Below, piece by piece: positions 57,801 to 64,000 of a stretch of DNA of 64,000 bases. Source of the stretch: Siphonodentalium dalli (lineage: Eukaryota; Mollusca; Scaphopoda; Gadilida; Siphonodentaliidae); NCBI GenBank assembly GCA_032622095.1, contig CP136061.1:186194369-186258368 (forward strand), written 5' to 3'. How positions within the stretch are numbered: position 1 is the stretch's first letter; every line of letters starts with the position of its first letter. The notes under the pieces were generated by a model. The model made no database searches. It was not told where the DNA came from and was given only the letters and a program-made list of their open reading frames with translations. Position numbers and translations under genes: made by a program.

Positions 57801-59063
57801 GCTGACATGAAGAGAAAAAAGTCGGCCAGAAACCATATAGCAAATTGATCCTAACTTCAGCCAGCATACTGAATGCATGTGGTAGTCACAATGAGGAATA
57901 CTTTGAAAGAAAAATAAGATTAAAGGGCCTGAAGGCATACTAGCATATATCACCTAAAACATATCTGCTTCTCGAGGTGTCCATATTATTCTCATTATGG
58001 TGATTACCAAAACATTTATGCAAAGTGCTATGTACAACTAATTATATATTCTGTTGTTTTCATGCCACCATTGTTGATGGCTATAAGCCATCGATTACAA
58101 GTCACTTGCACAACCTCCACCCGGCTGTCATCATTATAAATGAGTTAAACTGCATTGGGATGAATCTGCTGTCAGTTCCGAAAGGTCATATAACATATAT
58201 ATGACCTTCTAGAACTAAGAAATCTACCAATGAAAACAATGACATATTTTCATATGTCAAATCAGCAATTTTTCTGATATAATCAGACTCGTAGAATTTG
58301 ATTCCATCAAAAAGTTTTTCATGTCACAACCGGTTTATGACCTTTCGAACCAAACCAACGATATGCCTTTAATACTGTTACATAAATCTCATCACTGGAG
58401 GATTATTGATAATAAAAATAATTACAAATTGCTTCTATTTTTCGATGGACTTCTTGGTAATAATGGTACAACAATCTTGGTAAGAATTTTCAGCTGTGAA
58501 CGCCTTCTGTAGCTTTAATAGAAATAGAGCTAATTAATCTGGTACCAGATTAAAAAAAAAAAAAAAAATCACATCTCGATGGGAATCAAATTTTTCTAGC
58601 GATTAAAGTTGAACTCAACATTTAAAATTGCGATGATAACGGTTGATCAAACTTACTATCAACTCTCTTGTTCTCTGGGAGCATTTTTCTGTAATAAATC
58701 AAATTAAAAAATGTTATGCATGACTAATATGGATTCAGTAACCGTATCCTTTTAACAAAATACGTCTAATATGAAATAGCCACTCACATGGGTGTGGTTA
58801 TCAATCAGCTAACAAAATAGTTTGTGCTTCTATAGTATCAGATTGTATGGTAAGGCCAAAAAAAAAAACATGTCTGTTTCCGATAACATGGGGAAAATTT
58901 TGCAGGCAAGAAGGCGTTTTTTTTTTTTTTTTACACTTTTTTTTTTTTTTTAAATTAGTCATTTGAAAGCGATAAAACAGTGCATTAACATGTATTAAAG
59001 AGTTTTGACTATCATATACCTGCCAACTGCCCAAGTATTGGATCTCATTCCTAGCAGTACCAT
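36648..59063 (-). CDS. multi-exon gene for a coiled-coil, single-membrane-segment protein (model incomplete)
   Basis: Eight candidate minus-strand exons, in reading order: 59063-59020 (tentative start), 58688-58657, 57631-57573, 53186-53139, 49681-49625, [missing exon(s)], 38544-38485, 37933-37805, 36852-36648. Phases agree across the first five and across the last three; the join 49625 to 38544 needs two extra bases, so an exon is missing or one is alternative. The N-terminal half is serine- and arginine-rich (RRSSSATPMLGSGPR, NPRRRGSVAVLPSYNM). The C-terminal half has a coiled coil (REITELREQQMILRQSLED), an acidic stretch and one hydrophobic segment near the end. I do not recognise the family; the layout is that of a tail-anchored membrane protein. 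Confidence 0.55.
37122..37698. mobile_element. hAT-like element in intron, 8-bp target duplication
   Basis: The ends are CAGGGTTAGCGTTGCC and (complement) CAGGGTTGGCCGGACC. GTTTTTAT flanks both sides (37114-37121 and 37699-37706), the 8-bp duplication typical of hAT transposons. The interior has TTGGCAAGTGGATTAAA and no transposase. Confidence 0.8.
37805..37933 (-). CDS. coiled-coil exon
   Basis: The acceptor TTCCATTCAG ends at 37934 and the donor is ATCAG|GTTTGT after 37805. Its 129 bp (one base, 42 codons, two bases) join in frame to 36852 (AG+G = Arg). The product carries FEQGVRTNLGREITELREQQ and an acidic NEAPEDDEI. An acceptor ten bases further in (ending 37924) is possible but does not fit the phase of exon 38485-38544. 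Confidence 0.7.
38485..38544 (-). CDS. short polar exon
   Basis: The acceptor TATCTTCACAG ends at 38545 and the donor is GAGAGG|GTATGT after 38485. Only one frame is open; it reads NEKDKINSKQNTDEECFQR and joins GG+T to the exon at 37933. It needs two bases from the preceding exon, which I could not place. Confidence 0.5.
38690..39930 (+). repeat. tandem-unit array (~150-165 bp units, ~7 diverged copies)
   Basis: Units recur with AAGGGCCATAACTCAGGTA, GATATTGTTGTGAAAGATC and ACCAAATATGAATGAA. Identity between units is low compared with 29900-31260. No end hairpin was identified. It lies in the intron between exons 49625 and 38544. Confidence 0.7.
40195..40455. mobile_element. TTAA-flanked miniature element, CCCTTTCATGAC family, intact
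   Basis: 261 bp from TTAACCTTTCATGATGGGAG to CTCCAGCCATGAAAGGGTTAA. It contains both core hairpins in the usual order, separated by GGCTTTCAAGATCAAGG and ATTGTTAGGCC. Confidence 0.8.
40507..42222. mobile_element. element with CAACCCTGGGAATT ends, carrying a second element
   Basis: The left end CAACCCTGGGAATT and right end complement CAGCCCTGGGAATT differ at one position, and the sequence inside both ends is rich in CCTAGG/GCCTAGG-like words. No target duplication was seen. The piece 40753-41646 has its own inverted ends. Confidence 0.5.
40753..41646. mobile_element. element with GACCTGTTAACC inverted ends, nested
   Basis: The ends are GACCTGTTAACC at 40753 and GGTTAACAGGTC at 41646. The right end carries TCCGGGAGATTGCGATGGG and GGGAGTCTCCCACAG, phrases known from other hAT-like ends. 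No coding capacity or clear target duplication. Confidence 0.5.
42240..42285 (+). repeat. TG/TATG microsatellite
   Basis: An imperfect (TATG)n/(TG)n run. Confidence 0.8.
42958..44300. mobile_element. hAT-like element, 8-bp target duplication TACGGACC
   Basis: The ends CAGGCCTCAGC and GCTGAGGCCTG are perfect complements over 11 bp. TACGGACC precedes (42950-42957) and follows (44301-44308). The left part is rich in GGCGA/TCGCC words, the right part in CTCCCTAAATTTCCTG. No transposase was seen. Confidence 0.8.
43165..43286. mobile_element. CAGCCCT-ended miniature element, uninterrupted copy
   Basis: About 122 bp from CAGCCCTTTTAATTCAG to AATTATGAGGGCTG, flanked by CAAAGAC on both sides. It is the empty-site counterpart of the element at 26100-26950. 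It sits inside the hAT element at 42958-44300. Confidence 0.75.
45233..46455. other. non-coding sequence with a long G homopolymer
   Basis: A G run of ~40 at 45772-45812 and nearby C runs make short glycine/proline reading frames without meaning. No supported exon. Confidence 0.45.
46550..46715 (+). pseudogene. degenerate C2H2 zinc-finger coding remnant
   Basis: One frame reads RTHTGDRPYECDVC, the finger linker plus the first Cys pair of the next finger, followed by SSHIWSLTINKTTNTDD and YKCDMCQ, then TAG. The second histidines are lost (HAKRTHTG keeps one His in context). A further plus-strand remnant, FSHIWCLTMHKRTNTGD, lies at 48541-48592, and an inverted one at 48672-48735. It is not a functional finger protein as it stands. 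Confidence 0.7.
46712..48537. mobile_element. TAGGGCCCTACGAATC-ended element (hAT-like)
   Basis: The perfect 16-bp terminal inverted repeat is TAGGGCCCTACGAATC. Subterminal sequence at both ends is packed with GAATCG/CGATTC words, as in many hAT elements. No clean 8-bp target duplication: only TCAG is shared. It carries the tandem array at 47500-48165. Confidence 0.65.
47500..48165 (+). repeat. ~195-bp tandem array with terminal hairpin
   Basis: TAGCTATATAGATGTTGCAA starts units at 47576, 47778 and 47970; each contains AACAATATCCCAGAGTTTC and AGGAGGAGTTGATTACACC. The end is GGACGCACGGACGGACAC and the hairpin CCTCCGACGGAAACGTCGGG. A minus-strand frame of 169 codons runs through it only because one unit (192 bp) is a multiple of three. 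Confidence 0.8.
48890..49080 (+). repeat. truncated tandem-unit element, right end
   Basis: Ends GGACAGACCAATAACATAAT followed by ATGTCCCGTTTAAAAAA, identical to the right end of the element at 49778-51195. Confidence 0.6.
49081..49624. other. intron sequence of the minus-strand gene
   Basis: No additional exon convincingly found here. A 30-bp direct repeat with GACTAGAATATGATAAACAT-like words is at 49548-49605. Confidence 0.35.
49625..49681 (-). CDS. short exon, 19 codons
   Basis: The acceptor GTCTTTTTAAG ends at 49682 and the donor is GATATG|GTAAGA after 49625. Phase 0 is the only open frame: DSLTSSEKTQKDTRCTDDM. Confidence 0.5.
49778..51195 (+). mobile_element. tandem-unit element with a hAT insertion
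   Basis: It starts AACAAGAGCATCGCTAGGGT and ends GACAGACCAATAACATAATA then TGTCCCGTTTAAAA. Its single unit is split at AATTCAGA by the element at 49935-51075; removing that and one AATTCAGA restores the phrase CCATTCAATTCAGACATAC. Confidence 0.7.
49935..51075. mobile_element. hAT-like element, TAGAGCTTCACG ends, 8-bp duplication AATTCAGA
   Basis: 1141 bp. The perfect 12-bp terminal inverted repeat is TAGAGCTTCACG. AATTCAGA lies at 49927-49934 and 51076-51083. A subterminal block, CGGTATTTAGTCATATCGCG then ATATA and GTAGTCGG, occurs at both ends in direct orientation. No transposase frame. Confidence 0.85.
51330..51680 (+). repeat. tandem-unit array, two units
   Basis: Two ~160-bp units with AAGTCGACAAGG(G)CCATAA, CAAACTTGACCTG(C/T)ATTTTC and AGTTATCAT(C/T)TGGAAACCA. 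Confidence 0.65.
51716..53005. mobile_element. foldback element with ~200-bp arms
   Basis: The left arm 51716-51945 and right arm 52826-53005 are complementary in several blocks: GAATTATTATATACCT/complement, TTCTGGCGTGAGGC/complement, CTTTGAATTATTTATCCGCC and TGCTGATGACATGATG. Between them are GCAAGCAGGACTATTGAC-type repeats and a (GACA)n run at 52729-52752. No target duplication was determined. Confidence 0.6.
53139..53186 (-). CDS. short basic/serine exon, 16 codons
   Basis: The acceptor CTATTGTAG ends at 53187 and the donor is AACATG|GTAAGT after 53139. Phase 0, reading NPRRRGSVAVLPSYNM. The RRRGS is a plausible basophilic-kinase site. Confidence 0.55.
53289..54252. mobile_element. hAT-like element, CAGGGTTCGCGCTG ends
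   Basis: The left end CAGGGTTCGCGCTGCC and the complement of the right end CAGGGTCCGCGCTGGGCC match apart from one base. TTTGGCAAAA words repeat near both ends (CATTTGGCAAAAAATATTTT occurs twice). No clean 8-bp duplication remains. Confidence 0.7.
54878..56205 (+). mobile_element. tandem-unit element, CCAAGATGGCTGC family, two joined copies
   Basis: It starts AGTGTCAATGACACTG. Units carry CAAGATGGCTGCTGGC, CATATGAAGTTTGGTGATGA and GATGTGGCTTGTAGGGTGTG. The right end TCAGGTTGAGCTAAAAATGA appears at ~55722 and again at ~56178, so a truncated second copy follows the first. Confidence 0.7.
56283..57241. mobile_element. hAT-like element, CAGTGTTCGCGCTG ends, 8-bp duplication GAGTTTTC
   Basis: The left end CAGTGTTCGCGCTGTCGG and the complement of the right end CAGTGTTCGCGCTGGGCC are perfect over 14 bp. 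GAGTTTTC lies at 56275-56282 and 57242-57249. TTTGGCTAA words repeat at both ends. It contains a C homopolymer at ~56929-56942. Confidence 0.85.
57262..57465. mobile_element. decayed small relative of the CAGTGTTCGCGCTG element
   Basis: It starts CACGCTGTCGGTGGCCAAAT and ends GGTCCAGTGCTGACACTG; internal TTTGGCCAA words. It lies immediately right of the intact element at 56283-57241. Confidence 0.5.
57573..57631 (-). CDS. serine-rich exon
   Basis: The acceptor CTTCACTTCAG ends at 57632 and the donor is CAAGG|GTAAGT after 57573. 59 bp, taking one base from the previous exon and ending in phase 0: (N)DFLGRRSSSATPMLGSGPR. Confidence 0.6.
57930..58520. repeat. dispersed repeat, copy 2 (partner at 1465-1740)
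   Basis: It shares ATCACCTAAAA, ATCTGCTTCTCGA, CATTTATGCAAAG and GAACGCCTTCTGTAGCTTTA with the copy at 1465-1740, with a large insert of ~350 bp in the middle. That insert holds the palindrome AAGGTCATATA/TATATGACCTT at 58183-58208 and an inverted match TTCCGAAAGGTCATA/TATGACCTTTCGAA with 58335-58350. Confidence 0.45.
58550..58970. repeat. A/T homopolymer tracts
   Basis: Runs of A near 58552-58568 and of T near 58917-58952. Confidence 0.7.
58657..58688 (-). CDS. 32-bp micro-exon
   Basis: The acceptor TTTATTACAG ends at 58689 and the donor is TTGATA|GTAAGT after 58657. The frame KMLPENKRVD takes two bases in and leaves one over, exactly what the exon at 57631 needs. Confidence 0.45.
59020..59063 (-). 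CDS. possible first coding exon
   Basis: The ATG at 59063-59061 opens MVLLGMRSNTWAVG, and the donor GGCAG|GTATAT follows 59020. It leaves two bases, fitting the micro-exon at 58688. The start is uncertain: a second ATG lies five codons in, and the phase fit could be chance. Confidence 0.3.
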
Positions 59064-59277
59064 TTTGAATAGACAGGGAAATTGTTGATGGGATCAATAT
59101 TGCTCTCAGATATATTCATGTATTCTGACATATACCGACCGGTGATCACATGATAGAGTTCAAAGTAGTTTAAGTTTAGAATTTTATTTGACAGAATATC
59201 CAACATGCATAAAAATAAACTCTAACCCACAATTGAAAGTTTGAGCTGAACTTCCCATATAGGCCTGTAAAGTAAGG

Positions 59278-59470
59278 CCCCCCCCCCCCCCACAATTGAA
59301 AATTTTATCAGAACCCCCCCCCCCCCCCCCACAATAGAAAATTTGAGCAGAACCCCCCCCCCCCCACCCACAATTGAAAATTTGAGCAGCAGAACCCCCC
59401 CCCCCCACAATTGAAAAACTTACCCTAAAGGCCTGTAAACACCCCCCCCCCCCCCCCCCGCCACAATTGA
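59278..59470 (+). repeat. minisatellite: C-run plus CACAATTGAAAATTT
   Basis: Five copies of a ~45-60 bp unit: a run of 10-18 C, then CACAATTGAAAATTTGAGCA and GAA. Length variation is mainly in the C run, and long C runs are error-prone in sequencing. Reading frames across it on the minus strand are glycine artefacts. Confidence 0.85.
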
Positions 59471-60552
59471 AAATTTTAGCAGAACTTCGGCCTGTAAAGA
59501 ACCAAAACTAAGACTCCAGTCAACAGTCAGTGGCTTCAAGATTATATGTATACGTTGCGTAATTTTGCGTGTGCTTCTATAGTCGGATCATATACGAAGA
59601 GTGGTGCCGACATACAGGTATTCGGTCCGTCACCAACAGTTACGTTCCGGGGATAAAACAGGTACAGGTTGATATAGGTATCATGTTTCTCTCTATGATA
59701 AATTATGGGGAAAGTTGACAATAACTGTGGTCGTAAACGCGTTTGCCCGGCATGATCCCCCGCAGGAATTTCCTGCAATATCAGCTGGTCGCGGAAATGA
59801 CAATTAAAAACTACAGTTGAAGGGCAAACTACTATAAATCACAACGTTATGACAGCCATACGAAAACAAAAGCATTGTAGCTTGCATCATCCCATTGGCA
59901 ATGTGTTCCATGTACTTGTGAAAACTTCTGAGCAAGCGATTTTAGTATCAGAAGTCCGTTTGTAGCAACATGCAAGTACGGTATAGTGCATACATGCCTT
60001 TTTTGCTCGCAAACGATCACACAGTCACGTAAATATATCGGACACGGTATGTTTTTTATAGAGATCCCCATATATTAAAAATGGGCCATGCATTGTGTAC
60101 AAAATGCTGTTCCTTGTATTCATTGCAAGGTCACTGCAAACGATAAAGCCTGAAAAAGCTTAATCACGGACAGTCATTTTCCCGCCAAAACGCACGTGTT
60201 TTCACTGCTTTGTGTTATCGCGTACATAGTTGTCGCTCGTGCATGGTACATTTTATATATATATACATACATTGTATATATATATATATATACAATTTTA
60301 CTCGTGAGTCCCGAATACACAATCGATCGTGTCAGTTTCAGAAATAAACTGCGTAGACGGGCGGTGTTAAATAGTATATTTCAATGCGATGTCGTAGGTT
60401 CTATATTTAGCCCGATTCCAGGAATTCGCGTCATCAGGTTTACGTTTCTGGGAACAGCTTTGTCACCGCCAAATTACGCGAAGGATTTAAGTTTGAGGCG
60501 CTATAATACATTGTATTTTGTTTACAAACACAGCCCATAAACTACATGGGAT
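59471..60552. other. non-coding sequence with TA microsatellite
   Basis: A (TA)n tract at 60255-60295. A 114-codon frame at 60196-60540 is driven by this tract at its start and has no recognisable domain; its second half is GC-richer and splice-free, so a coding role cannot be fully excluded. Confidence 0.4.
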
Positions 60553-60557
60553 TTCCG

Positions 60558-60630
60558 ATTGATTGATTGATTGATTGATTGGGGTTTAACGTCGTTTTAG
60601 CAACAAAGCCATATCACGACGAGGCGACGT
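60558..60630 (-). repeat. SINE-like 3' end with (AATC)n tail
   Basis: On the minus strand CGTCGTGATATGGCTTTG leads to GCTAAAACGACGTTAAACCC and then (CAAT)n. A conserved end followed by a short tandem tail is the usual appearance of SINE/LINE 3' ends; this motif is common in molluscan sequence. The SINE body is not evident. Confidence 0.5.
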
Positions 60631-61154
60631 GGGATTTCCGAAGTGACTCGCCAGTTTATAGTTCGAAATGGTAAAGACACTTCGCAGAACTTGTGACCTT
60701 GACCGTAAACAGTAAATACATGTTGTGCCTGGAACTACTTTTATCCAATACTATCAAGATTATTAAATATTCATATATTTAACTTTTAACTTGACTCATT
60801 CTAATCATTAATTAGTTTTTTAATGTAATCTAACATATTGGGGTGCTCTCACCCACAGGAGGGATCTCCACACCAACTGAACTGTTTACGGTCAAAATAA
60901 ATATTAACACACGGACGGGTTAATGTGCAGACTAGCCGTTTGAAAAAAAATAAATAAAATTGAGGCCGGCAAGAAAATCTCAGCCAGGCCGGGTACCGGA
61001 AACAGAGACGTTTTTTTTTTTGGCCTAAGGCTCAGCAATTTTATTTTATTAGTTGGGGTGGGGAACCTAGGCAGGTCTTAGCATACCATTGACAATTATT
61101 CCACATCATCACTGGCTGACGTGGATCTCATAATATACCCAAATTAAAGTAAAT
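60631..61154. other. non-coding intergenic sequence
   Basis: No gene seen. A short palindrome GGGGTGCTCTCACCC is at 60840-60854. Confidence 0.35.
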
Positions 61155-64000
61155 GAAAGTGTCAATGACACTGTAGCTCAACTTGGAAAGGGAATAATTT
61201 GATATATTACAGTCAATGGAGCGATTAGGAATGTGGAAAGTTGAATGTCTAATACTAGTTTATAGACATGAAGAGAAAAGTAAAATCCAAGATGGCTGCT
61301 GGCGGCCATGTTTTCGGCCGAATGACCCCAAAATGAGTCGTTCCCATCTACATGTCATCGTTAACATCAATGACAAATTTTATGACGATCAGGACTAAAG
61401 GTACGACCTGTAGCCCATGCTATAGAATTTAGTCATACAAAGAGTAAAATCCAAGATGGCTGCTGGCGGCCATGTTTTTTGGCCGATTGACCCCAAAATG
61501 ACTCGTTCCAATCTACATGTCATTGTTAACATCCATGACAAATTTGATGATGATCAGACTAAAGGTACGACCTGTAGCCCATGCTAAAGAATTTAGTCAT
61601 ACAAAGAGTAAAATCCAAGATGGCTGCTGGCGGCCACGTTTTTTCCGCCAAATGACCCCAAAATTACTCGTTTCCATCTACATATCAACATTAACATCCA
61701 GGACAAATTTCATGATGATCAGACGAATCGTACGACCTGTGGCCCGTGCTAATGGATTAAATTTTGAAATCCAAGATGGCCGCTGGCGGCCATGTTTTTT
61801 GTCTGAATGACCCCAAAATGACTTGTTCCCATTTACATTCCAATTTCAACAGCCATGAAAAATTTTATGATGATCAGACTAAAGGTACGACCTGTAGCCC
61901 GTGCTAAAGGATTTAGTCATACAAAGAGTAAAATCCAAGATGGCTGCTGGCGGCCATCTTTTTTGGCCGAATGACCCCAAAATGACTCGTTCCCATCTAC
62001 ATGTCATTATTAACATTCACGAAAATTTTTATGATGATCAGACTAAAGATACAACCTGTAGTCCGTGCTAAAGGATTTAGTCATACAAAGAGTAAAATCC
62101 AAGATGGCTGCTGGCGACCATGTTTTTTGGCCGATTGACCCCAAGATTACTCGTTCCCATCTACATGTCATTGTTAACATCCATGACAAATTTTATGATG
62201 ATCAGACTAAAGGTACGACCTGCAGCCCGTGATAAAGAATTTAGTCATACAAAGAGTAAAATCTAAGATGGCTGCTGGTGGCCATGTTTTTTGGCCGAAT
62301 GACCCCAAAATTACTCGTTCCCATCTACATGTAAATATTATCATCCATGACAAATTTCATGATGATCAGACAATCAGTACGACCTGTGGCCCGTGCTAAT
62401 GGATTAAATTTTGAAATCCAAGATGGCCACTGGCGGCCATGTTTTTTGTCCGAATGACCCCAAAATGACTCGTTCCCATCTACATTCCAATATCAACAGC
62501 CATGACAAATTTTATGATGATCAGACTAAAAGTAGGACCTGTAGCCCGTGCTAAAGGATTTAGTCATGCAAAGAGTAAAATCCAAGACGGCTGCTGGCGG
62601 CCATGTTTTTTGGCCGATTGACCCCAAAATGACTCGTTCCAATCTACATGTCATTGTTAACATCCATGACAAATTTGATGATGATCAGACTAAAGGTACC
62701 ACCTGTAGCCCGTGCTAAAGAATGTAGTCATACAAAGAGTAAAATCCAAGATGGCTGCTGGCGGCCATGTTTTTGGGCCGAATGACCCCAAAATTACTCG
62801 TTCCCATCTACATGTCAATATTAACATCCATGACAAATTTCATGACGATCAGACGAACAGTGCGACCTGTGGCCCGTGCTAATGGATTGAATTTTGAAAA
62901 CAAAGATGGCCACTGGCGGCCATGTTTTTTGTCCGAATGACCCCAAAATGACTCGTTCCCATCTACATTCCAATTTCAACAAAAAATGACTCGTTCCCAT
63001 CTACATGTCATTGTTAACATCCATGACAAATTTTATGACGATCTGACTAAAGGTACGACCTGTAGCCCGTGCTAAAGTATTTAGTCATATAAAGAGTAAA
63101 ATCCAAGATGGCTGCTGGCGGCCATCTTTTTTGGCCGAATGACCCCAAAATGACTCGTTCCCATCTACATGTCATTATTAACATTCTTGACAAATTTTAT
63201 GATGATCAGACTAAAAGTAGGACCTGTAGCCCGTGCTAAAGGATTTAGTCATGCAAAGAGTAAAATCCAAGACGGCTGCTGGCGGCCATGTTTTTTGGCC
63301 GAATGAGCCCAAAATGACTCGTTCCCATCTACATGTCATTATTAACATTCTTGACAAATTTTATGATGATCAGACTAAAATTAGGACCTGTAGCCCGTGC
63401 TAAAGGATTTAGTCATGCAAAGAGTAAAATCCAAGACGGCTGCTGGCGGCCATGTTTTTTGGCCGATTGACCCCAAAATGACTCGTTCCAATCTACATGT
63501 CATTGTTAACATCCATGACAAATTTGATGATGATCAGACTAAAGGTACGACCTGTAGCCCGTGCTAAAGAATTTAGTCATACAAAGAGTAAAATCCAAGA
63601 TGGCTGCTGGCGGCCATGTTTTTGGGCCGAATGACCCCAAAATTACTCGTTCCCATCTACATGTCAATATTAACATCCATGACAAATTTCATGACGATCA
63701 GACAAACAGTGCGACCTGTGGCCCGTGCTAATGGATTGAATTTTGAAAACAAAGATGGCCACTGGCGGCCATGTTTTTTGTCCGAATGACCCCAAAATGA
63801 CTCGTTCCCATCTACATTCCAATTTCAACAACCATGATAAATTTCATGATTATCAGACTAAAGGTACGACCTGTAGCCCGTGCTAAAGGATTTAGTCATA
63901 TAAAGAGTAAAATCCAAGATGACTGCTGGCGGCCATGTTTTTTGCCCGAATAACCCAAAAATGACTCGTTCCCATCTACATGTCATTGTTAACATCCATG
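61155..64000 (+). repeat. ~164-bp satellite array (CCAAGATGGCTGC family) running off the window
   Basis: It starts AGTGTCAATGACACTG like the element at 54878, followed by TAGCTCAACTTGG. At least 16 units contain AATCCAAGATGGCTGCTGGC, AATGACCCCAAAATGACTCG and CCCATCTACATGTCA; starts lie about 164 bp apart (for example 61287, 61451, 61615, 61771, 61935, 62099). A variant unit (GAAATCCAAGATGGCCRCTGG, preceded by GTGGCCCGTGCTAATGG) recurs at 61771, ~62415, ~62899 and ~63748. No end is reached. Confidence 0.9.

Noticed and set aside
36648-59063. Assignment of the minus-strand gene to MFF (mitochondrial fission factor) or another named tail-anchored protein
   Set aside because: The general plan is similar, but none of the sequence blocks I associate with that family is present; left unnamed.
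59184-59410. Glycine-rich minus-strand frames
   Set aside because: They are translations of the C-run minisatellite.
60196-60540. 114-codon frame right of the TA tract
   Set aside because: The first third is the microsatellite, with no recognisable domain and no splice support; kept only as a remark.

Overview
The window is eukaryotic nuclear DNA. It has split genes with GT-AG introns, no operons, and is mostly repeats. The repeat repertoire points to a mollusc, most likely a bivalve: ~160-bp tandem units with stock phrases such as GGGCCATAACTC and GACGGACGGACAGAC, many miniature elements, and an (AATC)n-tailed SINE-like end. Organism assignment is inference from repeat style and from one recognisable gene; I could not search a database.

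Genes. (1) On the + strand, 2185-7002 holds the last four coding exons of an IQUB orthologue (IQ and ubiquitin-like domain protein, an axonemal/radial-spoke factor). All junctions are in phase and the stop is at 7000-7002; the 5' part of the gene lies left of the window. (2) On the - strand, from about 59063 down to 36648, a chain of small exons encodes a protein I do not recognise. It ends in a short coiled coil and one membrane segment, like a tail-anchored protein; at least one exon is missing from my model. (3) A single good-looking + strand exon (17570-17703) and two decayed, mutually homologous coding fragments (16859-17167 + and 10618-11035 -) belong to something I cannot name.

Repeats, left to right. 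TTAA-flanked, CCCTTT-ended miniature elements (piggyBac-like by ends and target site) lie at 1751, 2392, 5617, 7303, 9509, 22275, 22791, 25981, 26108, 29866 and 40195; several different families share one palindromic core (CTTATATATGCGAG). A head-to-tail cluster of one unknown element fills 11271-16658. Tandem-unit elements (pearl/BIV160-like architecture) recur at 20873, 27035, 29905, 38690, 47500, 49778, 51330, 54878 and 61155 to the end. hAT-like elements, several with exact 8-bp target duplications, lie at 37122, 42958, 49935 and 56283. A pogo/Tigger-like element spans 42922-45230. Two large foldback elements are at 46455-48875 (with C2H2 zinc-finger coding remnants in its arms) and 51716-53005.

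The most informative structures are nested insertions whose order can be read directly: a TTAA element in a hAT-like element in a TTAA element (25981-27033, with a clean empty site at 43165); a TA-site element in a TTAA element (2392-3098); a small element in hAT in pogo (42922-45230); hAT in a tandem-unit element (49778-51190); and tandem array in TAG element in zinc-finger foldback (46455-48875). No rRNA, tRNA, CRISPR array or intact transposase was found.
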